A stretch of 64,000 nt of DNA from Maridesulfovibrio sp. (GTDB lineage: Bacteria; Desulfobacterota; Desulfovibrionia; Desulfovibrionales; Desulfovibrionaceae), in contig NZ_OY763930.1 in NCBI RefSeq assembly GCF_963667685.1, positions 974,501 through 1,038,500 of the forward strand. Direction: 5' to 3'. Numbering within the stretch: position 1 is the first letter of the stretch; every line of letters begins with the position of its first letter. Both the position numbers and the translations under genes were made by a program. The notes below the pieces were generated by a model. The model saw nothing but the letters and a program-made list of their open reading frames with translations, searched no databases and had not been told where the DNA came from. Shown one piece after another: positions 46,967 through 57,241 of the stretch.

Positions 46967-47845
46967 TTATCCTTTCAGCGCTTCAGCGCCGCCGACAATG
47001 TCCATAAGATCCGCGGTAATAGCGGCCTGCCTGGTTTTGTTATAAAGCAAGGTCAGAGTTTCGGTCATATCGTCGCATGCTCTGGAAGCGTTATCCATTG
47101 CAGCCATGCGTGCAGCGTGTTCACTGCAGGATGTATCGAGCAGACCGCGGTAAACCTGAACTTTCACAAAACGGGGCAGAAGCTCCGCGAGAAGGCCTTC
47201 AACGGAAGGTTCGTAAATGTATTCGCTGGAAGCACCGGACTCAGCTTCTTCACCTGCTGCGTCGGAAGACATAGGCAGAATCTGAAGGGTTTCCGGCGGC
47301 TGACTGCCAACGTTTACGAATTTACCGAAGACAAGGAAAACCTCATCAAGCTCTTCAGCGAGGTAGGCGTCGATAACTTTATTACCGATGGTAGCGGCCA
47401 GGTTGAAGTCGAAAGAACTCATTTCATCGGTGTAAGTTTCGATGATTTCGTAATCTGACTTCTTAATGGCGGCTGCGCCTTTTTTACCTACGCAGTAAAA
47501 CTTGACAGCTTTACCTTCAGCCTGTTTTACAGCAGCCAGTTTAAGGGCTGCGTTTATCATATTAGCATTAAAACTACCGCAAAGCCCGCGATCGGAAGTA
47601 GTGAGGACAATTCCTACACTCTTGATCTCTTCGTGAACTTCGAGCAACGGGTGGACTGAGGAGTCTGCACCAGCTGCCAGATCACCGAGCATTTCATAGA
47701 ATTTGTCAGCATAAGGGCGGAAGCGCTCAATTCTGTCTTGAGCACCGCGCAGCTTGGCCGACGCAACCATGTTCATGGCTTTGGTGATCTGCTTGGTCTT
47801 TTTAATACTGACGATTTGGTTTTGGACATCCTTAAGAGAAGCCAT
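46967..47845 (-). CDS. atpG: ATP synthase gamma subunit
   Basis: 292 aa. N-terminal helix MASLKDVQNQIVSIKKTKQITKAMNMV (in parts) and the SDRGLCGSFN and C-terminal NASRACDDMTETLTLLYNKTRQA are family signatures. Rotor shaft of F1. Confidence 0.97.
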   Translation of the reverse strand: MASLKDVQNQIVSIKKTKQITKAMNMVASAKLRGAQDRIERFRPYADKFYEMLGDLAAGADSSVHPLLEVHEEIKSVGIVLTTSDRGLCGSFNANMINAALKLAAVKQAEGKAVKFYCVGKKGAAAIKKSDYEIIETYTDEMSSFDFNLAATIGNKVIDAYLAEELDEVFLVFGKFVNVGSQPPETLQILPMSSDAAGEEAESGASSEYIYEPSVEGLLAELLPRFVKVQVYRGLLDTSCSEHAARMAAMDNASRACDDMTETLTLLYNKTRQAAITADLMDIVGGAEALKG

Positions 47846-47860
47846 CAGTACCTCCCTGGA

Positions 47861-49369
47861 TTAAGCTGTGAAACCTTTATTAAACTCTTCCAGAGCGGCC
47901 TTCAGCTTGCCTTCGATATCGTCGTCAATAGCGCCTTTAGTCTTGATACCTTCCAGAATTTCAGGTTTCGCATTAGCGATGAATTCCTGAAGTTCTTCTT
48001 CGTATTTACGTACTGCGGAAACAGGAATTTCATCCATGTAGCCGCGGGTACCTGCATACAGGGAGATAACCTGCTGCATTACGTTCATGGGCTGATACTG
48101 AGGCTGCTTAAGAAGCTCAACCATGCGGGCACCGCGGTTCAACTTCTGCTGGGTCGCTTTATCGAGGTCGGAACCGAAAGCTGCGAAAGCTGCGAGTTCA
48201 CGATACTGTGCGAGGTCAAGACGCAAAGTACCTGCAACCTGCTTCATAGCTTTAATCTGAGCAGCACCACCAACTCGTGATACGGACAGACCTACGTTAA
48301 CAGCAGGACGGATACCGGAGTTGAAGAGGTTGGGCTCAAGGTAAACCTGACCATCGGTAATGGAGATAACGTTGGTCGGAATGTATGCGGACACGTCACC
48401 GGCCTGGGTTTCAATGATGGGCAGTGCGGTCAGAGAACCTGCACCGAGACTATCATTAACCTTGCAGGAACGCTCAAGGAGGCGTGAGTGCAGGTAGAAA
48501 ACGTCACCGGGGTATGCTTCACGTCCCGGAGGGCGACGAAGCAGGAGAGACATCTGTCTGTATGCAACAGCCTGTTTGGAGAGGTCATCGTATGCGATAA
48601 GGGCGTGTTTACCACCGTCACGGTAGTACTCAGCCATGGTTGCACCGGTGTATGCAGAAATAAACTGCAGAGGTGCAGGTTCAGAAGCTGTTGCAGAAAT
48701 GATTGTGGTGTATTCCATTGCACCGTGCTTACGGAGAATGTCAGCAACAAGAGCAACTGCTGCTTTCTTCTGACCGATAGCTACGTAGAAGCAATGGATA
48801 CCGGAATCTTTCTGAGCGAGAATAGCGTCAACGCAGATAGCTGTTTTACCAACCTGACGGTCACCAATAACCAGCTCACGCTGACCACGTCCGATGGGAG
48901 TCATCGCGTCAATCGCTTTCAGACCGGTGTACATGGGTTCATGTACGGACTTACGTGCGATGATACCGGGAGCTTTAAGCTCAACGGGACGTTCTTCTTC
49001 TGCTTCAATAGGTCCGAGACCGTCAATGGGCTGACCGAGAGGGTTAACTACTCGACCCATAACAGCCGGACCAACAGGTACGGAGAAAAGTTTACCGGTA
49101 CGTTTTACCGGGTCACCTTCTTTAATGCCGGTATCGTCACCAAGAAGTGCAACACCGACGTTATCTTCTTCGAGGTTGAGAACCATGCCCATCAGGCCGC
49201 CTGGGAACTCAAGAAGCTCCATAGCCATTGCGTTCTCAACACCATGAACACGAGCAATACCGTCACCAACGTAGAGTACGGTACCGGTTTCGCTCATCTC
49301 GACCTTAGACTCATAATTCTGAATCTGATCTTCAATGATTTTGCTGATTTCTTCCGCTTTAATTTGCAT
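47861..49369 (-). CDS. atpA: ATP synthase alpha subunit
   Basis: 502 aa from the ATG at 49369 ([16 protein letters not shown]); the open frame adds 4 residues overlapping atpH. Non-catalytic nucleotide-binding subunit with Walker [30 protein letters not shown] in parts, and the arginine-finger region [13 protein letters not shown]. Four bases separate it from atpH. Confidence 0.98.
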   Translation of the reverse strand: MQIKAEEISKIIEDQIQNYESKVEMSETGTVLYVGDGIARVHGVENAMAMELLEFPGGLMGMVLNLEEDNVGVALLGDDTGIKEGDPVKRTGKLFSVPVGPAVMGRVVNPLGQPIDGLGPIEAEEERPVELKAPGIIARKSVHEPMYTGLKAIDAMTPIGRGQRELVIGDRQVGKTAICVDAILAQKDSGIHCFYVAIGQKKAAVALVADILRKHGAMEYTTIISATASEPAPLQFISAYTGATMAEYYRDGGKHALIAYDDLSKQAVAYRQMSLLLRRPPGREAYPGDVFYLHSRLLERSCKVNDSLGAGSLTALPIIETQAGDVSAYIPTNVISITDGQVYLEPNLFNSGIRPAVNVGLSVSRVGGAAQIKAMKQVAGTLRLDLAQYRELAAFAAFGSDLDKATQQKLNRGARMVELLKQPQYQPMNVMQQVISLYAGTRGYMDEIPVSAVRKYEEELQEFIANAKPEILEGIKTKGAIDDDIEGKLKAALEEFNKGFTA

Positions 49370-49373
49370 GGCC

Positions 49374-49925
49374 CTACACACCCCTTTTAATCTGTTCTTT
49401 CATCATTTGCAGCTGTGCGCGAATGCTTGCATCAAGAACTTTATCACCGACCTTGAGAACAACACCTCCGAGGATGTCTTTATCCATAGCAAAATCGAGT
49501 TCGAGTTTGCTTTTAAGTTGTTCCTCAAGACGATCTTTAATTTCTTTCTGACGCTTGACGGTCAATTTGATTGCAGTCACCAGTTTGCCACGGACGACAC
49601 CCTGAACGTTGTCCAGCATTCCTGCGTAGTCACTTGCGATAGCAGGAAGTACGGGCAGACGTCCTTTGTCGGCCAAAAGGCTGCAAAAGTTTTTAACCAC
49701 AGGTCCTGCCGAGGTCTTCTCAAGCAGTTTTTCAAGTACAGCTTTCTTTTCATCCGCACTGAAAACAGGATTCTGGAAGAGCCTCAGGGCCTCCGGGGAA
49801 TCTTCCAGTATCTGTGACAACTCGGACAGTGCCTTACCATACTCCGCAAGGTCTTGTTCTCCCTGCTTCTGGCCAACGGAGAACAGTGCCTTGGCGTATC
49901 TGCGTGAGACTATGTTCCCGGTCAT
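49374..49925 (-). CDS. atpH: ATP synthase delta subunit
   Basis: 183 aa. Helical N-terminal domain ([17 protein letters not shown]) and C-terminal [20 protein letters not shown], both typical. Caps the F1 hexamer and binds the b stator. Its ATG overlaps the stop of atpF by one base (TAATG). Confidence 0.95.
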   Translation of the reverse strand: MTGNIVSRRYAKALFSVGQKQGEQDLAEYGKALSELSQILEDSPEALRLFQNPVFSADEKKAVLEKLLEKTSAGPVVKNFCSLLADKGRLPVLPAIASDYAGMLDNVQGVVRGKLVTAIKLTVKRQKEIKDRLEEQLKSKLELDFAMDKDILGGVVLKVGDKVLDASIRAQLQMMKEQIKRGV

Positions 49926-50494
49926 TAGAGCACCACCTTTGTTAAGTATTCATCCACCAGAGTCTCGTGCTGAGCTTTGGTAAGCTTACTCTTAACGATT
50001 TTTTCAGCAGCTTCGATAACCTTGTCGGCCATCTCTGCACGCATTTCGTCAAGTGCTACGTTTACTTCCTGCTCTGCGGATACTTTGGCCTGAGCTTTGA
50101 TCTGCTCGGCAGTCTGCTCGGCTTTCTGGATGATCGCCGCCTTCATGGTCTCGCCCTGAGCTCTGGCTTCGGAAAGGATAGATTCCTTTTCCTGTTCCAG
50201 ATTAGCAATACTTGATTCGACGTCACGGAGCTTTTTCTCTGCAGCTTCCTTGCGGGACTGCAAATCGTTAAGCTCCTGTTTGATACCTGCCTGGCGTCCT
50301 TTGAAAATACCGGCGATTTTTTCGCCTGCGAATTTGTAAAGGATCCCGAGAACGAGGATCAAGTTAAGTACACGCCAACCGAAGTTTGCCCAGGGAATCT
50401 CGTGCGCCCCTTCTCCACCGCTTGCATAGGCTACGCCAGCTGCCAGCAGTACGGAAAGAGCGGTTGTTGCCATGATCATGTTTTTCCGCTTCAA
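49925..50494 (-). CDS. atpF: ATP synthase b subunit
   Basis: 189 aa. A signal-like N-terminal hydrophobic segment (MATTALSVLLAAGVAYASGG), a TM helix (NFGWRVLNLILVLGILYKFAG), then a long charged stalk. The frame opens with TTG at 50494 behind GGGGGG; the ATG at 50479 is an alternative. Peripheral stalk of the enzyme. Confidence 0.92.
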   Translation of the reverse strand: MKRKNMIMATTALSVLLAAGVAYASGGEGAHEIPWANFGWRVLNLILVLGILYKFAGEKIAGIFKGRQAGIKQELNDLQSRKEAAEKKLRDVESSIANLEQEKESILSEARAQGETMKAAIIQKAEQTAEQIKAQAKVSAEQEVNVALDEMRAEMADKVIEAAEKIVKSKLTKAQHETLVDEYLTKVVL

Positions 50495-50524
50495 GGCTAA
50501 ACCCCCCTTCGATATTGATTAGGC

Positions 50525-50941
50525 CTAGCCAAGAACCTTGGCTGTAACCTTCTGAGCAAAAGCTTCAACTTCGCCACCAAGAACTTTCATTGCTGCACCC
50601 TTTTCGGCTGCAACTTCCGCACGAGCTTCCTTCATAGTTGCGGCTGCAACTTTTCCGGCCTCGGCGAGCAATGTTTGTTCCTGAACAGCCCCCTGATCTT
50701 TAAAGTTGTTCCGGATTTCCATTCCCTCTTTGCGGGCAGAATCCAGAGCAGCTTCGTAATCCTTAACCTTTGTTCCTGCCTGCTCGTTGAAACTTTCCAC
50801 CTTGGAGAGTTGATCGCTCATAAGTTCAGAGCGCCTCCTGATGATTTCACGAATAGGACGAAACATAAGAAGGTTGAGAACAAGAAGGGTGATGATGAAG
50901 TTCGCTAACTGGATAAAAAAGCTAATATCTAAATCAATCAT
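50525..50941 (-). CDS. ATP synthase b' (second b) subunit
   Basis: 138 aa with one N-terminal TM helix (FFIQLANFIITLLVLNLLMFRP in parts) and a charged helical stalk. A second b-type subunit upstream of atpF makes a heterodimeric stator, as in several deltaproteobacteria and in photosynthetic bacteria. First gene of the operon, 40 bases after the predicted transcription start. The a and c subunit genes (atpB, atpE) are absent and must lie elsewhere. Confidence 0.92.
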   Translation of the reverse strand: MIDLDISFFIQLANFIITLLVLNLLMFRPIREIIRRRSELMSDQLSKVESFNEQAGTKVKDYEAALDSARKEGMEIRNNFKDQGAVQEQTLLAEAGKVAAATMKEARAEVAAEKGAAMKVLGGEVEAFAQKVTAKVLG

Positions 50942-50986
50942 GCCTGCTCCCGAAAAGGTTGTGAATTTTTGTCCAAAGTCAGTTGC

Positions 50987-51015
50987 GGTGTAGCTAAATT
51001 TAGAGCTTGTGTCAA
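50987..51015 (-). promoter_or_regulatory. Sigma-70 promoter of the atp operon
   Basis: TTGACA (51015-51010), exact 17-base spacer, TACACC (50992-50987) on the minus strand, placed 46 bases before the first ATG. The -35 box is perfect. Confidence 0.7.
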
Positions 51016-51083
51016 AGGGTTTTTGAAAATGAATCGGTTACTTTTCGCCGATTAGCCCCCGTGAACACTGGCTTGTTATTTTT

Positions 51084-51452
51084 TTAACTAATTTCTTCTG
51101 TTTCTTTTCCGACTGCTGAAGAAGAGCCGGAACTCATGGTCACACGCCCTTCCAGAACGGCTCCCTCCTCTACTACGAGAGTAGGTGTAACCAGATTACC
51201 TTGCAGGTTGGCTGTCTTATGCAGAACGGCCTTCTCGGAAGCATAAACTTCACCTGTAACGCGTCCGCTGAGTACTAGCTGCCCAACGCGCAGGACGCCT
51301 TCCACTTTCGCTTCACGGCCGACGACCAAAGTTCCTTCGGATTCAACCTCACCGTTGAAATTGCCGTCGATACGCACGGCTCCCTGAAAATTGAGCTTGC
51401 CCTGATAATCAGTTCCGCTGCCCAAAAAAGCATTTATTTCATCTCTTGCCAT
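51084..51452 (-). CDS. Bactofilin
   Basis: 122 aa from the ATG at 51452 (AGGAG 6 bases upstream; 13 extra residues of the frame dropped). A central beta-helical core of short glycine/valine repeats (IDGNFNGEVESEGTLVVG, LSGRVTGEVYASEKAVL) is flanked by short polar tails, as in BacA/CcmA. Bactofilins polymerise without nucleotide and help shape the cell wall. It lies at the end of the mre-mrd block, in keeping with this. Confidence 0.92.
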   Translation of the reverse strand: MARDEINAFLGSGTDYQGKLNFQGAVRIDGNFNGEVESEGTLVVGREAKVEGVLRVGQLVLSGRVTGEVYASEKAVLHKTANLQGNLVTPTLVVEEGAVLEGRVTMSSGSSSAVGKETEEIS

Positions 51453-51496
51453 TTTTATCTCCTTTTCCCCAGAACCGGTTTTGAAAAACATGCGGC

Positions 51497-52612
51497 TTAC
51501 CCCTGTTTAAAAACATAACGCCTCATGGAGACATTTAGAACCAGCCCCACAAGGCACAGATTAACTACGGTACCACTGCCACCGTAGCTGATAAAAGGTA
51601 ACGGTATGCCTACTACCGGCATTAGCCCAAGGACCATACCCATATTAATAAGGATTTGCCAGAAGAAATAAAAGAATACGCCCGCTGCAAGATAGCTCCC
51701 GAACAGGTCTTTTGCATCTCTGGCAGTAACCACCATTTGGTACAAAAACACGCAGAAAAGGCTGAGCAGAGCCATGGCCCCGGCAAAGCCCCATTCCTCT
51801 CCAAAAACCGCGATGGCGAAGTCGGTATGTTTCTCGGGCAGAAAGCGCAGCTGGGATTGTGTCCCGCCAAGGAATCCTTTACCCCACACCCGCCCCGAAC
51901 CTATTGCGATTTCAGACTGGATAATATGATACCCCGCACCAAGCGGATCGCTGGCCGGGTTCATGAACGAAACAATTCGCCGTTTCTGGTAATCATGCAA
52001 AAAAAACCAGCCGACAGGAATCAGGCAGGGCCCGATAACAGCCAGAGTTTTGAAAAGCTTGGGCGTCAAGCCCCGGTAGAGGATCATCCCCCCCAGAATC
52101 AGCAGAATATTTAAACCCGAGCCAAGGTCCGGCTGGATAATAACCATTCCGGCAGGAACCAGACCTACGGCGACCACGTAAGTCAACTTCTTGATATCAA
52201 GGGGATCGCTGCTGCGCGAAAGGATCTTCGCCCCGATGATAAGTATTGTAATTTTGGCCATCTCACTGGGCTGGAAATTGAAAAATCCGAGGTCAAGCCA
52301 GCGACGGGCACCGTAAATGGTTTTTCCGATAACCGGAACACAGGCCAGCAAAACAACAGTGACCCAGAACAGCGGCCATGCGATGGTCCGTAAGTGCCGG
52401 TAATCGAAAAGCATAAAGGTAATCATTCCGGAAAAACCCATCAGTCCCCAGACAAGCTGTTTCTGGTAAAATGAGCTGACACTCATTCCTTCTTCCAGCC
52501 TGAACCCACTGGCGGAGTAGAGATTCAAAACCCCCACAAAGAAAAGCATAGCTGCCAGACCGAGCAGTAACCAGTTCATGTGAATGAGTAATCTACGATC
52601 GATGGGTGACAT
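51497..52612 (-). CDS. rodA: Rod-shape SEDS glycosyltransferase RodA
   Basis: 371 aa, about ten TM segments. SEDS landmarks WLDLGFFNFQPSEMAKI, QPDLGSGLNILLI and the C-terminal PFISYGGSG are present. Polymerises peptidoglycan glycan strands for elongation with PBP2. Its ATG overlaps the mrdA stop by one base. Also known as MrdB. Confidence 0.96.
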   Translation of the reverse strand: MSPIDRRLLIHMNWLLLGLAAMLFFVGVLNLYSASGFRLEEGMSVSSFYQKQLVWGLMGFSGMITFMLFDYRHLRTIAWPLFWVTVVLLACVPVIGKTIYGARRWLDLGFFNFQPSEMAKITILIIGAKILSRSSDPLDIKKLTYVVAVGLVPAGMVIIQPDLGSGLNILLILGGMILYRGLTPKLFKTLAVIGPCLIPVGWFFLHDYQKRRIVSFMNPASDPLGAGYHIIQSEIAIGSGRVWGKGFLGGTQSQLRFLPEKHTDFAIAVFGEEWGFAGAMALLSLFCVFLYQMVVTARDAKDLFGSYLAAGVFFYFFWQILINMGMVLGLMPVVGIPLPFISYGGSGTVVNLCLVGLVLNVSMRRYVFKQG

Positions 52613-54408
52613 TAATCCGCTTCCTTCTTTTCTTTGAAAATATAATCGTAGATAGCTTTAACTACAGGCCCAGCACCGGACCCGCCGTGAAGACCATGTT
52701 CAACCATGCATACCACCACGTACCGCTCTGTTCCTTTTTCCGCAAAACTGGCCATCCATGCGTGGTCACGATATTTGTAAGGAATATCTTCATCTTTCAT
52801 TTTCTTGAGCTCTTCAGTGAGCTTAACGACCTGTGCCGTACCTGTCTTGCCGCCGATAACTACCCCTTTCATACGCAGCCTGCGCGCAGTACCGTGGGGC
52901 TGTTCAACAGTTTCGACCATAGAATCACGTATAAATTCACGTTGTTCATCAGTTAGGGGCAAAAGGCTCTGCTCTTCGGCTGGCTCGCCGGCCAACAGTT
53001 GCGGCCTGAGCAACCGGCCTCCGTTAACCAGCGAAGAAATTGAACGTGCCACCTGCAATGGTGTCACGAGCGTGTAGCCCTGTCCTATGGAAAAGTTCAA
53101 GTTCTCACCCGGATGCCATATTTCACCGAATCTTTTGCGTTTCCATTGACGGGTCGGAATCAGACCGGACTTTTCATGTGGAAGCGAGATACCTGTTGGC
53201 TTGCCGTACCCGGCGGCGAACGCGTACTCGCTCATCCGGTCAACACCCAGTTTTTTACCAAGCTTGTAATAATATACGTCGCAAGACTCGACTAGCGACT
53301 TGCGGAGGTCTGTTTTACCGTGCCCGCCTCTTTTCCAGCAACCGAAAGTATACTTGCCCAACTGTAAATGCCCGGGACAGAAAATAGTATCTTCGGGTTT
53401 AACCACCCCGTAATATAATCCGGCCCCGGCTATGGTCATTTTAAATACCGACCCCGGAGGATATACAGACTGAATAACTCTGTTCTGGAGCGGTGTGCGC
53501 GGATCATCCCGCAAAGTTTCCCACTCTTTCTGGGAAAGACCGTCAGTGAAAGCATTGTTGTCGTAGGAAGGAGCACTGACAAAAGCCAGAATCTGACCAT
53601 TATCCGGGTTCATAACCACTATGGACCCGGCTTTTCCTTCAAGGAGCTTGCCGCCTAGTTTCTGCAGGTTCAGGTCAATGGAAAGATCAATGTTCTCACC
53701 TGCTACAGGCGGAGTAAGAACCCTCTCCTTGAGCCTGCGGCCAGTGGCGTCGACCTCATTTTGTCGACGGCCCTTGATGCCCCTGAATCGTTTTTCAAGC
53801 ACATACTCAAGTCCCTGCTTACCGACATAATCACCGACTGCAAGCTCCGGATCAGCTTCAAGCTCTTCTTCATCCACTTCGGAAACATAGCCAAGCACAT
53901 GGGAAAGCAGCGGTCCCTGCAAATATTTTCTTCTCGGGCGGACAACAATTTCAAGCCCGGGCCAGTGCAGCGAGTTAGCCTCGATTATTGCCACCTGTTC
54001 AAAAGTCAGGTTAGGGACAAGGATAAGCGGTTCAAAGGGTTTTACCCTGCGCCGGGATTTCTTGAAAATTTTCTTGATCTTGGCGAGATCAACACCGGTC
54101 CACTTGGACACTGTCGCGAGGGTTCCATCAAGGTCTTTACAGTCCTCACGAACTAGACCGAGGCCGTAAGCAGGTTCATTAACAGCCAGCAGGTTCCCGT
54201 TCCGGTCCCGGATCAGGCCGCGGGGAGCGTATAGATTATCCTGGCGCAACTGGTTGTTTCGCGCCTGTTCAGAAAAATATTCGCCCTTATGTATCTGGAG
54301 ATACCAGAAACGCAGGGCAAAAATACAAAACAAGAGCAGGATAAGTCCCTGCAAAAGCAGCAGACCGTTTTTAGGAGGTTGCTGGGCCTTGGATTCATAC
54401 AGGCTCAT
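52612..54408 (-). CDS. mrdA: Penicillin-binding protein 2
   Basis: 598-aa class B PBP, transpeptidase partner of RodA. One N-terminal TM helix, a pedestal domain, then the transpeptidase with SVFK (PPGSVFKMTIAG), an S-x-N/D-type motif in VESCDVYYYK and GKTGTAQ. Periplasmic. Overlaps rodA by one base and mreD by 14 bases. Confidence 0.96.
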   Translation of the reverse strand: MSLYESKAQQPPKNGLLLLQGLILLLFCIFALRFWYLQIHKGEYFSEQARNNQLRQDNLYAPRGLIRDRNGNLLAVNEPAYGLGLVREDCKDLDGTLATVSKWTGVDLAKIKKIFKKSRRRVKPFEPLILVPNLTFEQVAIIEANSLHWPGLEIVVRPRRKYLQGPLLSHVLGYVSEVDEEELEADPELAVGDYVGKQGLEYVLEKRFRGIKGRRQNEVDATGRRLKERVLTPPVAGENIDLSIDLNLQKLGGKLLEGKAGSIVVMNPDNGQILAFVSAPSYDNNAFTDGLSQKEWETLRDDPRTPLQNRVIQSVYPPGSVFKMTIAGAGLYYGVVKPEDTIFCPGHLQLGKYTFGCWKRGGHGKTDLRKSLVESCDVYYYKLGKKLGVDRMSEYAFAAGYGKPTGISLPHEKSGLIPTRQWKRKRFGEIWHPGENLNFSIGQGYTLVTPLQVARSISSLVNGGRLLRPQLLAGEPAEEQSLLPLTDEQREFIRDSMVETVEQPHGTARRLRMKGVVIGGKTGTAQVVKLTEELKKMKDEDIPYKYRDHAWMASFAEKGTERYVVVCMVEHGLHGGSGAGPVVKAIYDYIFKEKKEAD

Positions 54409-54856
54409 GTTTAAACCTTTCCGGATAGATGTATCTTAATAAAAGCCATTCAACAGGGAAAATTGCGGCTTGCAGGATGCCTTCAAAAATATAACGGTCC
54501 GGAACCCATACCATGTCGGCCAGCAGAGACATCATCGCCGTCAGCGCAGGATGCAATGCACCGAGAACAAGTCCGCAAAGCATAGCGAACATCAAGGACT
54601 GCACGTCGAAAAACATAGCCCCGCAACGATATAGGAAAAATAGAGATGAATACCAGACAACTGAATAGCCGAAAGGAAGCCCCCCGATTCCGTCCTGAAT
54701 AAGGGACCAGATCAGGATCAGCCAAAAAAAATGATATTTCTTTTCCAGTTGGATGCACAGCAGCAAACCCGGCGCGAAAAAATCCACACCGGGGACGATT
54801 TTCTGCGCCCAGATTGCAAGAAAGCTGAAACATGCCCACCACAAGATGGATGACAT
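54395..54856 (-). CDS. mreD: Rod-shape-determining protein MreD
   Basis: 153 aa, almost entirely hydrophobic with about five TM segments, including the FGYSVVWYSSLFFLYRC stretch. Sequence is weakly conserved in the family, but position between mreC and mrdA makes the call secure. Three bases separate it from mreC. Confidence 0.88.
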   Translation of the reverse strand: MSSILWWACFSFLAIWAQKIVPGVDFFAPGLLLCIQLEKKYHFFWLILIWSLIQDGIGGLPFGYSVVWYSSLFFLYRCGAMFFDVQSLMFAMLCGLVLGALHPALTAMMSLLADMVWVPDRYIFEGILQAAIFPVEWLLLRYIYPERFKHEPV

Positions 54857-54859
54857 GAC

Positions 54860-55750
54860 CTATCCCCCTTGGGTAAGAGTGGAATTTCCGGCCGGCAGGG
54901 TTGAATTGACTACCCCAATGGTGGAGTTGCTTTGCGGCACAACCCGGCGCATCAGCAAAACCTCTTCAATCTTCTGCATATTAACCAGCGGTTTGGCTTC
55001 TACAGTAAGAAAAAGAGAAATATCAGAACGCTCAACAGAGGTAATTCGAGCGACAGGCAATCCAGGAGGAAATAACCCGGCCAGCCCGGAAGTAACCAGC
55101 ACTTCACCTTCGGTTACCGGAGCATTGAGCTTCATATATTTTACGCTTAGCGGCACACCCTCACCCTTACCAATCAGCAACCCGGTGGAACGGTGAATCT
55201 GACCGCGGACTGAGATTCTGCTGTTGAGGTCTGTAAGCAGCATGGCCTTGGAAGCACTAAGCCCCGGCTCAACCACCCGGCCGACAACGCCCAACGGGGT
55301 GATCACCGGGGTATCATGCTTAACACCGGAAGCAATTCCCTTATTAATTATTATAGAATCAAGAGCGGCAGTGGGGCCCATGCGGTGGGCGATAACCCTT
55401 GCCCCGTAAGTTTTCCAGTTCTCAACCGGCTTAATTCCCAGAAGCAACCTATAACGTTCGGCTTCTGCGGCCTTTTCGCGCAACTTCATGATTTCAAGGC
55501 GCATAAGGTCATTCTGGGAACTTAACTGATCGTTAAGCTGTTTCAGGCCGACCAGATAAACGTACTTATCCAAAAAATCCATGGACTGGTCATGAACCCA
55601 TTCACAGGGCCACAAAACCCATTTTACAATTTCAAGTCCGGTAAACCCGGCCAGACGGTCCAGCTGTCCCGACCTCAGGTTCCATGAATAAAGGCTGAGA
55701 TAAACAAACAGGCCAATAATTACGGCTATAGCGGCACGCTTAAGCTTCAC
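54860..55750 (-). CDS. mreC: Rod-shape-determining protein MreC
   Basis: 296 aa. N-terminal membrane anchor (AAIAVIIGLFVYLSLYSW), a coiled coil (NDQLSSQNDLMRLEIMKLRE in part), then the beta domains with ARVIAHRMGPTAALDSIIIN in part and VVGRVVEPG. Periplasmic scaffold linking MreB to PBP2/RodA. Separated from mreB by 222 bases that hold a long hairpin. Confidence 0.95.
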   Translation of the reverse strand: MKLKRAAIAVIIGLFVYLSLYSWNLRSGQLDRLAGFTGLEIVKWVLWPCEWVHDQSMDFLDKYVYLVGLKQLNDQLSSQNDLMRLEIMKLREKAAEAERYRLLLGIKPVENWKTYGARVIAHRMGPTAALDSIIINKGIASGVKHDTPVITPLGVVGRVVEPGLSASKAMLLTDLNSRISVRGQIHRSTGLLIGKGEGVPLSVKYMKLNAPVTEGEVLVTSGLAGLFPPGLPVARITSVERSDISLFLTVEAKPLVNMQKIEEVLLMRRVVPQSNSTIGVVNSTLPAGNSTLTQGG

Positions 55751-55876
55751 ACTTAATCCTCTGTAAAAGAAAGCGGAAATTGAAACAATAAATCAGGAAA
55801 TTAAAGCTATAACCCAAAAGACGAACACCGGACAAGAGAATAGAAATCACTCTCAAGCCCGGGTGCGGTTAATTTT

Positions 55877-55927
55877 CTGAGGACATAGCTTTTTACAGAT
55901 AAAATCCATAAAAAACTATGCCCTCAG
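55877..55927 (-). other. Long hairpin between mreB and mreC
   Basis: Outer arms CTGAGG / CCTCAG, one mismatch, CATAG / CTATG, one mismatch, TTTTT / AAAAA, around a 15-base loop. On the minus strand it is followed by AAAATTAACC, without a T-run, so it is not a standard terminator. It may set the ratio of mreB to downstream messages by processing or stabilisation. Confidence 0.5.
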
Positions 55928-55972
55928 CCGTAACTGGTGCACTCGATTCATCCGCGGCAATAGGAGCGGGAC

Positions 55973-57055
<1,083 letters not shown>

Positions 57056-57241
57056 TCACGAGAGGCGGACATAAAGTCTATCAAATGAAAATCCTAGGAG
57101 TTAACTAGCAGAAGAAAGTGCGGCAGGCAACACATTAGAGTACTTATGAGGCTCGTTCTCTCGAACTGTTCGCAGTGAGTAAATACATCGAGAATTCATT
57201 CATAGCAATTACAAGGCTTACCTGCCACAAAAGGAGAATTC

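Noticed and set aside
48488-49390. 300-aa open frame opposite atpA
   Set aside because: Same kind of antisense shadow; no recognisable motif.
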